From positions 1-20,007 of IMG/VR virus record IMGVR_UViG_3300046457_000069: a DNA stretch of 20,007 nt; one strand, given 5' to 3'. Both the position numbers and the translations under genes were made by a program. The notes under the pieces are model-generated. The model did not search any database. It was given only the letters and a program-made list of their open reading frames with translations, and was not told the DNA's origin. Shown in pieces: positions 12,952-19,671 of this stretch. How positions within the stretch are numbered: position 1 is the first letter of the stretch; every line of letters starts with the position of its first letter. Origin of the DNA: a virus.

Positions 12952-14262
12952 TTAGGCCGATTCGATCACGACGGCGCGCTTGTAATAGCTGTTCGTCGCG
13001 GTCGGGATGATGTTTTGGTTCGCGGTGATGTCGGTCGGAACCGCGAAACCGCCGATCCAGTACCACGACTGCGCGATGATCTGTTGCAGGCGGTCGAGCG
13101 GTTCGCGCGTGACCATTGCAACGCCGTCGAGCATTTCAATGAGCGCGTTGTCGTCGCCGATGTCGTTGTTCGAAATCGCCTCGTAATCGCCTTCGATCAG
13201 CGCGCCTTGACCGCACATGATCCCGCGGTGCACGTTCACGCCGGCGAGCGATTGCTGCGGGGCTTCGGTCGTCGGGATGATGCGCAGACCCATGATTTCG
13301 ATGACTTGACCGGTCTTGAATTCGGTCGAGCCGTACTGACCTTGATAGAGCAGCTTGAAATCCTGATCTTTGAACAGGCCCTTCAACTGCGCGTTGTCGG
13401 CGTAGAAGTTGTACAGGCCGCCGATCGTCGGCACGCGGTTGTTGCGCAGCACCGTCACGCCGGCGAGCAGGTCTTGCATCGTGAGCAGGTCAGTCCCGAC
13501 GATTGCGGACGTCGAGAGCTTGCTGTTCGGACGCAGCACCGAAGCGGCGTTCGAAGCGATGACCGAGTTACCGGCCGTTGCATCGGCGACGGTCACGTTG
13601 CCCGAGAACGTCAGCGTGCCGCTCACTCCTTGCGGTGCGGTCGACACGTTCGAGCCGTCGACAGCGACGCCGGTCAGCGTGTACGAATTGCCGTTCGCGA
13701 AAACGACCGTCAGCGTGTTCGAGCCCGAGACCGGGACCAGAACGCCGTTTGCGCTCACATACTGGAAGCCGCGCACGTCGTCGACAGCAACCGTCGCCGC
13801 CGGAGCGCCGAGGGTCGTGCGAACGCGGGTGTTGCCCGACAGGTATGCGCCGAACAGCTTGTTACGCGCGAGACGGTCGAGCGATTGCATCGCCTGAACG
13901 CCGTTCACATGCGCGTTCTGGAGGAACTGCGACGCGATGCCGACGCGAGTCGTCACCATGTTCAGGTCCATCGTGTCGCCGTACATATCGATGCCGAGCG
14001 TGTACTGCTCGATGGTCCAGCCGGACGGCGTGAGACCGTTGTCGAGGTTCGTGTTGCCGGCCGGGTTCAGCGGAGCCGTAACGGGCGCCTTCAGGCCGCG
14101 GCGGGTCTTGGTGATCGTTTCACCGACCGCGTTCGCGAACTTCTCGCGATCGGCGACGGCGCGGTAGGTGATTTGCGATTCCAGACCCGCTTGGAATTCG
14201 CGAGCCAGGAAACCTTGCTGAATCGCCGGTTGAAGAGCGGCGGGGAAATTGCTGATCGGCAT
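12952..14262 (-). CDS. Major capsid protein
   Basis: A 436-residue protein beginning MPISNFPAALQPAIQQGFLA, with the capsid-like pattern SQITYRAVADREKFANAVGE, LGIDMYGDTMDLNMVTTRVG (about 89-108), DRLARNKLFGAYLSG, and a C-terminal half with IMGLRIIPTTEAP and CGQGALIEGDYEAI. Residues about 145-244 are a Val/Thr/Ser/Gly-rich beta insert (SGSNTLTVVFANGNSYTLTG) that probably forms a surface Ig-like domain. Start: I take 14262 because AAGGA lies 10 bases upstream; a 12-residue longer frame would run through the terminator hairpin. The scaffold gene precedes it and both are flanked by hairpins. Capsid identity is firm; the exact family (HK97 fold, N4 gp56-like or similar) is not resolved. Confidence 0.88.
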   Translation of the reverse strand: MPISNFPAALQPAIQQGFLAREFQAGLESQITYRAVADREKFANAVGETITKTRRGLKAPVTAPLNPAGNTNLDNGLTPSGWTIEQYTLGIDMYGDTMDLNMVTTRVGIASQFLQNAHVNGVQAMQSLDRLARNKLFGAYLSGNTRVRTTLGAPAATVAVDDVRGFQYVSANGVLVPVSGSNTLTVVFANGNSYTLTGVAVDGSNVSTAPQGVSGTLTFSGNVTVADATAGNSVIASNAASVLRPNSKLSTSAIVGTDLLTMQDLLAGVTVLRNNRVPTIGGLYNFYADNAQLKGLFKDQDFKLLYQGQYGSTEFKTGQVIEIMGLRIIPTTEAPQQSLAGVNVHRGIMCGQGALIEGDYEAISNNDIGDDNALIEMLDGVAMVTREPLDRLQQIIAQSWYWIGGFAVPTDITANQNIIPTATNSYYKRAVVIESA

Positions 14263-14283
14263 GTGTGATGCGTCCTTAAAAGC

Positions 14284-14306
14284 AAAAAGCCCGCGCAATG
14301 GCGGGC
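14284..14306 (-). terminator. Terminator-like hairpin between scaffold and capsid genes
   Basis: Minus strand: GCCCGC, six-base loop, GCGGGC, then five T. The U-tract ends 21 bases before the capsid ATG. Because capsid protein is needed in large excess over most others, full termination here would be unexpected unless a promoter lies within the scaffold gene. Confidence 0.75.
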
Positions 14307-14340
14307 TTCGTTGGATGGGTTACTGCTCGGTTCGGGCGGG

Positions 14341-14943
14341 TTAGCGCGACGCCTTCAGGTACGCCGCTTTTTGTGCCTCGTAATCCTTCGCGTCTGCGGT
14401 GCGAACATCGACCGGCTTCGGGGCGCCGGCGGGCGGCGTCTTGCTCGTGCTCGACGTGCTCACTGCGGCGAAGAGGTACGGTTTCGCCTTCTTCGCGGCG
14501 TCGAACAGTTCGTCGGCGCCGATGAGGTCGCCTTTCTCGTCGAGTTTCACGCCGGCGAGGTCGAGCACCTTCAGCGCGTCGTTCACGTCGACGACGCCGT
14601 GCTTCGCAGCGACCGCTTTCAGTTCGGCGCGCAGCACGCGATCGTTCGCGGCTTGTTCGGCCTTCGTGAGCGCGTCTTTGCTGCCGGTTTCGAGTTCCGC
14701 GACCTTCGCTTTGAGCGTCGAGAGTTCGGTGTCGCGCTCGCTGATCTTCAGCCGCCACGACTTGTTTTCTTCGCGCAGTTCGCTCACGTACTCGCGGGAA
14801 AATGACTCTTTCGGCGCCGCCCGGTTGTCCGGTGCGTTGCCGCCGGGGTTGTCGTCACCTTCGACGCCGAGGCGGAACGTTGCGGAGAAGCCGAGCAGGA
14901 AGGAAAGTAGATTCGAGATTCGCATGTGTTTGGATTCGGGCAT
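14341..14943 (-). CDS. Capsid scaffolding protein
   Basis: A 200-residue hydrophilic protein upstream of the capsid gene. Residues about 48-88 (SREYVSELREENKSWRLKIS, ERDTELSTLKAKVAELE) form a heptad-like coiled coil; residues about 95-150 are helical with ANDRVLRAELKAVAAKHGVV, DALKVLDLAGVKLDEKG; the end is Lys-rich. This is the gp20-like pattern of phage scaffolds, which direct capsid assembly and then leave. The N-terminus (LLSFLLGFSATF) is unusually hydrophobic for a scaffold. I use the first ATG (14943), with AGGG-type purines upstream; ATG at 14925 lacks a Shine-Dalgarno. The gene is bracketed by two terminator-like hairpins. Confidence 0.8.
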   Translation of the reverse strand: MPESKHMRISNLLSFLLGFSATFRLGVEGDDNPGGNAPDNRAAPKESFSREYVSELREENKSWRLKISERDTELSTLKAKVAELETGSKDALTKAEQAANDRVLRAELKAVAAKHGVVDVNDALKVLDLAGVKLDEKGDLIGADELFDAAKKAKPYLFAAVSTSSTSKTPPAGAPKPVDVRTADAKDYEAQKAAYLKASR

Positions 14944-14961
14944 CTGCCCGCCCTAAAAATG

Positions 14962-14984
14962 AAAAAAGCCCGCATCGAGCGGGC
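14962..14984 (-). terminator. Terminator-like hairpin between methyltransferase and scaffold genes
   Basis: Minus strand: GCCCGC, five-base loop, GCGGGC, then six T, the longest U-tract of the set. It lies 26 bases after the methyltransferase stop and ends 18 bases before the scaffold start. Confidence 0.8.
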
Positions 14985-15010
14985 CGTTCGGTGTTGCGCA
15001 TCTGCGCGGC

Positions 15011-15733
15011 TTATGCTGCAAGTAAATCTTTCGGCGCCGCTTCAGCGATGCGCCGTGTTGCGATGGCGAAGTAATCCGCGTCGCGCTCGATGCCGATGAA
15101 TCGTCGGCCAGTGCGCGCGGCTGCGACGCCAGTCGTGCCGGAACCCATGCAGTTATCGAGCACCGTGTCGCCTTCGTTCGTGTACGTGCGGATTAGGTAT
15201 TCCATCAGCGCGACGGGCTTTTGCGTGGGATGAACGCCGCGCTTCGCGTTCGAGAACTCAATGATTGAGGTTGGGTAATACTCGTCATTGACGACCGCGG
15301 CAGCGTGCGCCGTGTCGAATAGGTTGCTTTTCCCGCCACCCTTCGCGCGCATCTGACCTTTACGCATCTGCGGCGAATACGCGTGCGGCTTCACACTGAA
15401 AACGCAAACGTCCTCGTGAACCTTCAGCGGTTGCCGCTTCGCCAGAAATGGGTTTCCTGAGATTTTCTTATCCCAAACCCACGAATAGCGAAAGTCTTTC
15501 AAGTTCGACGCGATCAGCGCCGTCGTGAACGGCTGACTCGCCGTAAGCACAATCGCCGCGTTCGGCTTCGCTATGCGCCGGTACTGCGCCCATAGCGGCT
15601 CAAACGGAATCACGCTATCCCACTTGCACGCCGTCGTGCCGTAGGGCAAATCGCACAGAATCAAATCCACGCTCTTATCGGCGAGCGTCGCCATCACGTC
15701 GAGGCAATCGCCCAGGCGCAAATCTACGTCCAT
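15011..15733 (-). CDS. Phage DNA adenine methyltransferase (beta class)
   Basis: A 240-residue protein with the N6/N4 methyltransferase motifs in beta order: catalytic motif IV DLPYG (residues 28-32), then HPTQKP (168-173), then the S-adenosylmethionine site DNCMGSGTTG (193-202). DLPYG suggests N6-adenine rather than cytosine. The length is normal for a stand-alone enzyme, and no restriction endonuclease neighbours it. Role, inferred: methylates the phage genome to escape host restriction, or marks DNA for packaging timing. It sits inside the head operon, between portal and scaffold, where a MuF-like head protein or protease is often found. Its ATG shares one base with the portal stop. The recognition sequence cannot be read from this. 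Confidence 0.9.
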   Translation of the reverse strand: MDVDLRLGDCLDVMATLADKSVDLILCDLPYGTTACKWDSVIPFEPLWAQYRRIAKPNAAIVLTASQPFTTALIASNLKDFRYSWVWDKKISGNPFLAKRQPLKVHEDVCVFSVKPHAYSPQMRKGQMRAKGGGKSNLFDTAHAAAVVNDEYYPTSIIEFSNAKRGVHPTQKPVALMEYLIRTYTNEGDTVLDNCMGSGTTGVAAARTGRRFIGIERDADYFAIATRRIAEAAPKDLLAA

Positions 15734-17211
15734 TAATTCCCCGTATTGTCTGGAATCGGCTTGATAGCCGTCGCCTTCGCGATTTCGCGAGCGTCCGCAT
15801 CAGCGGTTTCGCCCTTGATCCGCGTGAGTTCGGCGGGAACGTCCTCGACGTCGTATTGCTCGGCGATCGACTCCGTTGCGGTCTGCTTCGAGAGCAAGCC
15901 GCCCGACGTCAGTGCGCCGAGCGTCGTCGCCTCGTTGGTCTTGTCGGCCCAGGTCGGGCTATACCATGCCGGCCATTTCAGCGCGAACGGCTTGTCGGTC
16001 TTGATGGCGGGAATCTTCTCGCCGTTCGAGTCGACCAACGCGGCTTTCTGCGACGCCTTCGCGATCATGCGATAGAGTTGCAGCAAGCCTTTCTCGCCGT
16101 AGGAGATGCGCAGCTTGTCGGCGAGCCAGATAAGCGCCTGATTCATGAGTTCCATCGCGCGGCCCGACTGCGCGGCGGCGATCTTGTCGGCGTCGGCCTT
16201 GTTGCCGTGAATGGATTCGAGCGCAACTTGTCGCGCGAGGCGCACGTATTCGAGCAGCGCGTTCGTGCCGTCGCCGCTCATTTCGAGCAACTTCGCGTCG
16301 CCGTCAGCGCCGACCGTGATCGCGTTGCCGGCGCCCTTGACGAGCGAGCCGCCTTGACCTGTTGCCGGCTCTTTGATCATCAGCGTCGGGTCGCTCGCGT
16401 ACTTCAGCGCGCGCCCGCCTTGCGAGAGCAGGTAATCGAGTTCGATGTTCGTGTCGATCGCCTTCGCGAACGTGCATTTGCCGTCGATGTCGTCGCCGCC
16501 TGGGAGGTTGCGAATCCAGACGATAGGCACGAAGCCGAGCGCGTGCGAGACCGAGCGGCCGGCGTCGCGCGTCATCGCTTCCGGGTCGTTTTCCTTCGCG
16601 ACCGGCATCGGGACGAACCATGATTCGGCGCTTTGATCCCATTCGCGCCGGAACCAGTAATCTTTCGCAAGGTCGTCGTCGCCGATCGGATAGCCGAGCG
16701 CCTTGAGCGCGCGACCCTTCGTTTTGTACAGTTCGACGACTTTCGCGAGCGTGTCGGGCGCGTCGGCCTGCCACACAGGCGTGAGGTATTGCGTGTTCAG
16801 TGCGTCGAAGAACAGCCGATTTTTCAGCACGCGCATCAGCACCGCGACCGAGCCGACCGAGCCGCGCGTCGCCGCGTCGATCATGGTCTCGTTCAGGTGA
16901 CAATCCTTCGCGATCGCTTCGAGCGATTCGGCCGCGCCGGCGTTCTCGCTCGTGACCTTCGGGAAATGCTCTTCGCTGAACAGCAGGCCGACCGAATCAT
17001 CGACGACCGACGAGCAGAGCGCGTAACGCACTGATGGCCGGCGATCGCGCAGCGGAATGTACTCTTCGGATTCGTTCTTCTCGGTGTGAAACGAGTGGGG
17101 CAGCACGTCGTATTGCGTGCCGTCGAGAACAGCCGTCAAACAACCGACTGTGTGCGCTCGATCGGGTAAATCATTGTCTTTCGGGTGTCGGTCTCGGAGA
17201 GATTTCCACAT
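15733..17211 (-). CDS. Portal protein
   Basis: A 492-residue protein directly downstream of the terminase. Portal-like features: N-terminal YIPLRDRRPSVRYALCSSVV, VDDSVGLLFSEEHFPKV (about 70-86), a wing region with IDAATRGSVGSVAVLMRVLK, GFVPIVWIRNLPGGDD, and the helical clip/stem QGGRALKYASDPTLMIKEPA, followed by EYVRLARQVALESIHGN and a C-terminal crown that is acidic and Ala-rich. The pattern is like SPP1 gp6-type portals. Twelve copies form the DNA channel that TerL docks on. The start lies directly after the stop of the 61-residue gene (TGAATG). Its stop overlaps the methyltransferase start by one base. Confidence 0.85.
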   Translation of the reverse strand: MWKSLRDRHPKDNDLPDRAHTVGCLTAVLDGTQYDVLPHSFHTEKNESEEYIPLRDRRPSVRYALCSSVVDDSVGLLFSEEHFPKVTSENAGAAESLEAIAKDCHLNETMIDAATRGSVGSVAVLMRVLKNRLFFDALNTQYLTPVWQADAPDTLAKVVELYKTKGRALKALGYPIGDDDLAKDYWFRREWDQSAESWFVPMPVAKENDPEAMTRDAGRSVSHALGFVPIVWIRNLPGGDDIDGKCTFAKAIDTNIELDYLLSQGGRALKYASDPTLMIKEPATGQGGSLVKGAGNAITVGADGDAKLLEMSGDGTNALLEYVRLARQVALESIHGNKADADKIAAAQSGRAMELMNQALIWLADKLRISYGEKGLLQLYRMIAKASQKAALVDSNGEKIPAIKTDKPFALKWPAWYSPTWADKTNEATTLGALTSGGLLSKQTATESIAEQYDVEDVPAELTRIKGETADADAREIAKATAIKPIPDNTGN

Positions 17212-17397
17212 TCAATGAATCCGGTATAGGGTGAGATGCGTCGAGCCGATCATTCCGCCGTCAGGCGTGTGCATGAGAACCGCCGAGATGGTTTCAAGCG
17301 AGGTCTCTTCGAACATCGTTTCGATGTTGATGTCGACGTACTCGGGTTCGATGACGTGCATCGAATACAGCGTCGAAAACGAATTGATTTTGCTCAT
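17212..17397 (-). CDS. Small protein between large terminase and portal
   Basis: A 61-residue acidic protein: MSKINSFSTLYSMHVIEPEY, VDINIETMFEETSLETISAV, ending HTPDGGMIGSTHLTLYRIH. Its ATG overlaps the TerL stop (ATGA) and its stop directly abuts the portal ATG, so it is fully embedded in the operon. The codon pattern is less GC3-biased than its neighbours, possibly a newer gene. I recognise no family; a packaging accessory role is only positional guesswork. The longer open frame to 17565 lies over the end of TerL and is not credible. Confidence 0.65.
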   Translation of the reverse strand: MSKINSFSTLYSMHVIEPEYVDINIETMFEETSLETISAVLMHTPDGGMIGSTHLTLYRIH

Positions 17398-18752
17398 CGA
17401 ATCATGTGCTCCGATTGGTGACGCTTCGCGGGGATATGAACGAACTTCGTGAACAGGTAATAGCCGATCGCGTCGGGAACGTGATCGAAGCCGAGTTCCT
17501 TGTCCGGATCGTTCGTGCCTTCCTTGTAGATCAACTGCTCTAGGCACTTGACCGTTTCTTTGCACGACGGGTCGACGAAGTAATGGCGCGTGCCGTCCGC
17601 AGACTTGATGCGCCCGTTGACGTAATTGATCCGGTCGCGCACCAGAGGGTGAGCGTCCATCGCGATGACCGTGAAGCCATACGAGCGAAGAATCGAAATA
17701 TCCGTTTTGCCTTGTGCGCTCGTCTTGCGTTGCGCGCCGGCCGGATCGGGGTAGATCGTGATGTGATCGAGCTTCGGCTTTAGCGGGTCGAACGACGGCA
17801 GACCGTAGGCGTCGCGCAGCACGCCGGCCATTTCATCGGTATTCGACGTCGGAATGACGTGCTCGGCGATACACCAGATTTCGCCGTTCGCTTGCTCCTG
17901 GTGAACGACCGCCGACATCGGATTTACGTTAAAGTCCATACCGATGTGAAGCGGGAGCGCCGGGTTATACGCGCACGGCTTGACCGATTCTTTCCGGTGA
18001 AAGTCGTAATAGACGCGCCCGCTGTAGTTCTCGAACGAGCCTTCATATTCCTGTCGGAACGTTCTAGGGTCGAGCGTGCGGCGCGCGGCTTCGACCTCTT
18101 CGGGCGGGACGTTTCCGCCTTGCACTGAGGTATAGAGCCACGATTTGTGATCCGGCTCGCCGCCGTCCTGCCCGGCAACATACGAGTCATAGCAATGGTT
18201 GAAGCCCTTCGGCGTGCCGATGCGCAGGCAATGCCCGCCGACATACTTGATGCCGTCGATTTCGTATTTGCACGTCGACAGCATCGGGCGCAAAACTTCT
18301 TTCCACGCCTCATAGGGGCAATCCGCCCATTCGTCGACGAGCGCGAAGAACAAGCCGGAGCCGCGCAGGTTGTCGTATTCATTGAGACCGACAATCCGGA
18401 TGATGTGCCCGGTTTTGAGCAGAATGAAACACTCGGATTCGTTCGGCTTGCCGTCGATCCATGCGCGCGGGATAGCTCGCTTCAGTCGCCGCCAGAATAC
18501 GCGCTTGGCTTGCTTGAACGTCGGCGCCGCATACCAGATTTCGTCATCGGGGCTTACTTTCCAGCGTGCCGCGAGTTGCGCAGCGCGGCGCATCTCTTTC
18601 GCGCCGAGAAACGTCTTGCCGAATCGGCGCCCGCACACCGCATCGCGGAAACGGGCCTTCGGTTGCCATCCCCATGCGTAAATGTTCGCCTGCTTCGGCG
18701 TTAGCTGGATCGACTCGAATACGCTCGTCGGCCCTGTTGGTCGTTTCGCCAT
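17394..18752 (-). CDS. terL: Terminase large subunit
   Basis: A 452-residue packaging motor with all key parts. ATPase: Walker A GRRFGKT (residues 41-47), Walker B LFFALVDE (134-141) with D140/E141, and coupling motif RIGTPKG (177-183). Nuclease (RNase H-like): GMDFN with D273, YPDPAG with D336, and FDHVPDAIGY with D424/D428, supplying the acidic metal-binding set. It cuts concatemeric DNA and pumps it through the portal. It starts one base after the stop of the TerS-like gene. Length is normal and no motif is missing. The deviant Walker A (GRRFGKT) is common in phage terminases. Confidence 0.95.
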   Translation of the reverse strand: MAKRPTGPTSVFESIQLTPKQANIYAWGWQPKARFRDAVCGRRFGKTFLGAKEMRRAAQLAARWKVSPDDEIWYAAPTFKQAKRVFWRRLKRAIPRAWIDGKPNESECFILLKTGHIIRIVGLNEYDNLRGSGLFFALVDEWADCPYEAWKEVLRPMLSTCKYEIDGIKYVGGHCLRIGTPKGFNHCYDSYVAGQDGGEPDHKSWLYTSVQGGNVPPEEVEAARRTLDPRTFRQEYEGSFENYSGRVYYDFHRKESVKPCAYNPALPLHIGMDFNVNPMSAVVHQEQANGEIWCIAEHVIPTSNTDEMAGVLRDAYGLPSFDPLKPKLDHITIYPDPAGAQRKTSAQGKTDISILRSYGFTVIAMDAHPLVRDRINYVNGRIKSADGTRHYFVDPSCKETVKCLEQLIYKEGTNDPDKELGFDHVPDAIGYYLFTKFVHIPAKRHQSEHMIR

Positions 18753-18753
18753 A

Positions 18754-19308
18754 TCAGAGAATCGGCTTTTCGGGGATCGGCTCGTCAGGCGAGATGAATG
18801 TGTCTGTCGCCGTCATGCCGCCGTCATCGCCGCCGCCGCCCGCCTCGCGCTCGATCCGCAGCAGTTCGGCGCGCGTGCGTTCGAGCGATTCAATTCGCCG
18901 CGCGATGCGCTCGACGTGCTCGCCGTAATCGACGCGCTTGCGCACCGTTTCATCGCCTGGGCCGAACTCGGACGCCTCGCGATCGTGACGCTGCACGACT
19001 TCGAGGCCGTCTTTGTCGCTCTCGAACGCCTTCGCCTCTGCATCTAGCGCCCGGCGCATGCGGAACCGCAGCAGCGTGATTTCCGCGTCAAGCGTGCCGA
19101 TGCGCGCCGTCACCGCGTCGAAGTCGCCTTTTTCCTCATCGGTCAGGAACTTCCCGTAAATGCCGTGCTTCGTGGCGTGTTGGTTCTGCTTGGGCGCCCC
19201 GTCCGATGCGCCGCCGTGAATGCGGCAGACGGTTTTACCGGGGACCGCCTTCGCTTGGCACTGCGCGCCAGTGGAGCGCGCGAACGCCTTGCATTGCGCG
19301 CGCTTCAT
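18754..19308 (-). CDS. Terminase small subunit-like protein with zinc-knuckle-like N-terminus
   Basis: A 184-residue protein. The N-terminus has C6, C17, C28 and H31 in a C-x10-C-x10-C-x2-H arrangement, then HGGASDGAPKQNQHATKHGI (residues 31-50), a motif common in small proteins encoded upstream of terL. A coiled coil follows (about 95-165; EHVERIARRIESLERTRAEL) and an acidic tail. TerS proteins recognise the packaging site and regulate TerL; place and size fit. I choose ATG 19308 because AGGAG lies 6 bases upstream. A longer frame starting at 19362 would include the inverted repeat and lacks such a site. TerS identity is by position and pattern; zinc binding is inference. Confidence 0.72.
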   Translation of the reverse strand: MKRAQCKAFARSTGAQCQAKAVPGKTVCRIHGGASDGAPKQNQHATKHGIYGKFLTDEEKGDFDAVTARIGTLDAEITLLRFRMRRALDAEAKAFESDKDGLEVVQRHDREASEFGPGDETVRKRVDYGEHVERIARRIESLERTRAELLRIEREAGGGGDDGGMTATDTFISPDEPIPEKPIL

Positions 19309-19319
19309 TGAATCTCCTG

Positions 19320-19347
19320 TTGACATATGCTCTCGTTCGGGTAGTAT
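19320..19347 (+). promoter_or_regulatory. Candidate promoter for the rightward small genes
   Basis: TTGACA (19320-19325, perfect), 16-base spacer, TAGTAT (19342-19347, 4 of 6). Transcription would start near 19354, about 29 bases before the GTG start of the first gene. The left arm of the inverted repeat fills the spacer and the right arm lies just after the start point, so a bound dimer would block the promoter. Confidence 0.5.
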
Positions 19348-19374
19348 TTCAGAACAGCACAACCCGAACGAGAG
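19330..19374. repeat. Perfect 13-bp inverted repeat in the divergent intergenic region
   Basis: CTCTCGTTCGGGT (19330-19342) and its exact reverse complement ACCCGAACGAGAG (19362-19374) are separated by 19 AT-richer bases. It lies between the divergent TerS-like and rightward genes. It may be an operator, a terminase-recognition or cos-type site near terS, or an RNA hairpin. Nothing else in the window repeats these arms. Confidence 0.85.
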
Positions 19375-19382
19375 GATACGAA

Positions 19383-19520
19383 GTGAAAACGACGAGAACC
19401 GTCTACGTGAACATTTTTCCCGGCGGTCACGCGGACTGGTACGAGACCGAAGCCGAAGCCCGCGCCGGACTCAACGCACGCGCGCTGAAAATCGCCGTGC
19501 CGGTCACGTTCGAGGTCTGA
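19383..19520 (+). CDS. Small hypothetical phage protein
   Basis: A 45-residue protein, initiator then KTTRTVYVNIFPGGHADWYE, TEAEARAGLNARALKIAVPV. It looks like a strand-helix-strand mini-domain. Start: GTG at 19383, with GAGAGGA 6-7 bases upstream inside the right arm of the inverted repeat. A longer frame from 19206 lies antisense to the TerS-like gene and is rejected. It is the first of three tightly packed rightward genes. I recall similar short proteins near terminase genes in Burkholderia-type phages, without known function. Confidence 0.68.
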   Translation: MKTTRTVYVNIFPGGHADWYETEAEARAGLNARALKIAVPVTFEV

Positions 19521-19521
19521 C

Positions 19522-19671
19522 GTGCCCTATGTGAAGTGGTGGATTTACCGGGGCGCCGCGCTTGTCGCGACGCTGATGCAGAAAACCGAGAGCGGGGCGC
19601 TTGAACTCGCCGCGCTGATGACGCAGATTCCGAGCGATCAACTGATCGCACAGACTAGGGAGCGGAAATGA
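19522..19671 (+). CDS. Small hypothetical phage protein
   Basis: A 49-residue protein (GTG start; PYVKWWIYRGAALVATLMQK, TESGALELAALMTQIPSDQL). GAGGT lies 5-6 bases before the start, overlapping the end of the preceding gene, and its stop overlaps the following start (ATGA). The N-terminal half is amphipathic and partly hydrophobic but too short for a confident membrane segment. No family recognised. Packing and Shine-Dalgarno support it as real. Confidence 0.62.
   Translation: MPYVKWWIYRGAALVATLMQKTESGALELAALMTQIPSDQLIAQTRERK

Noticed and set aside
13015-14268. Plus-strand open frame of 417 codons antisense to the capsid gene
   Set aside because: Same shadow effect of GC-rich codon bias; no domain recognisable.
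14263-14298. Longer N-terminus for the capsid protein
   Set aside because: It would translate through the terminator hairpin and lacks a Shine-Dalgarno; the ATG at 14262 has one.
17398-17565. Upstream extension of the 61-residue protein
   Set aside because: Overlaps the end of the large terminase gene in another frame and is Arg-rich.
19309-19362. 18-residue longer N-terminus for the TerS-like protein
   Set aside because: It runs across the inverted repeat; AGGAG is correctly spaced only for the ATG at 19308.
19206-19382. Longer plus-strand starts for the first rightward gene
   Set aside because: The extension is antisense to the TerS-like coding region and lies upstream of the predicted promoter start; the GTG at 19383 has a proper ribosome site.
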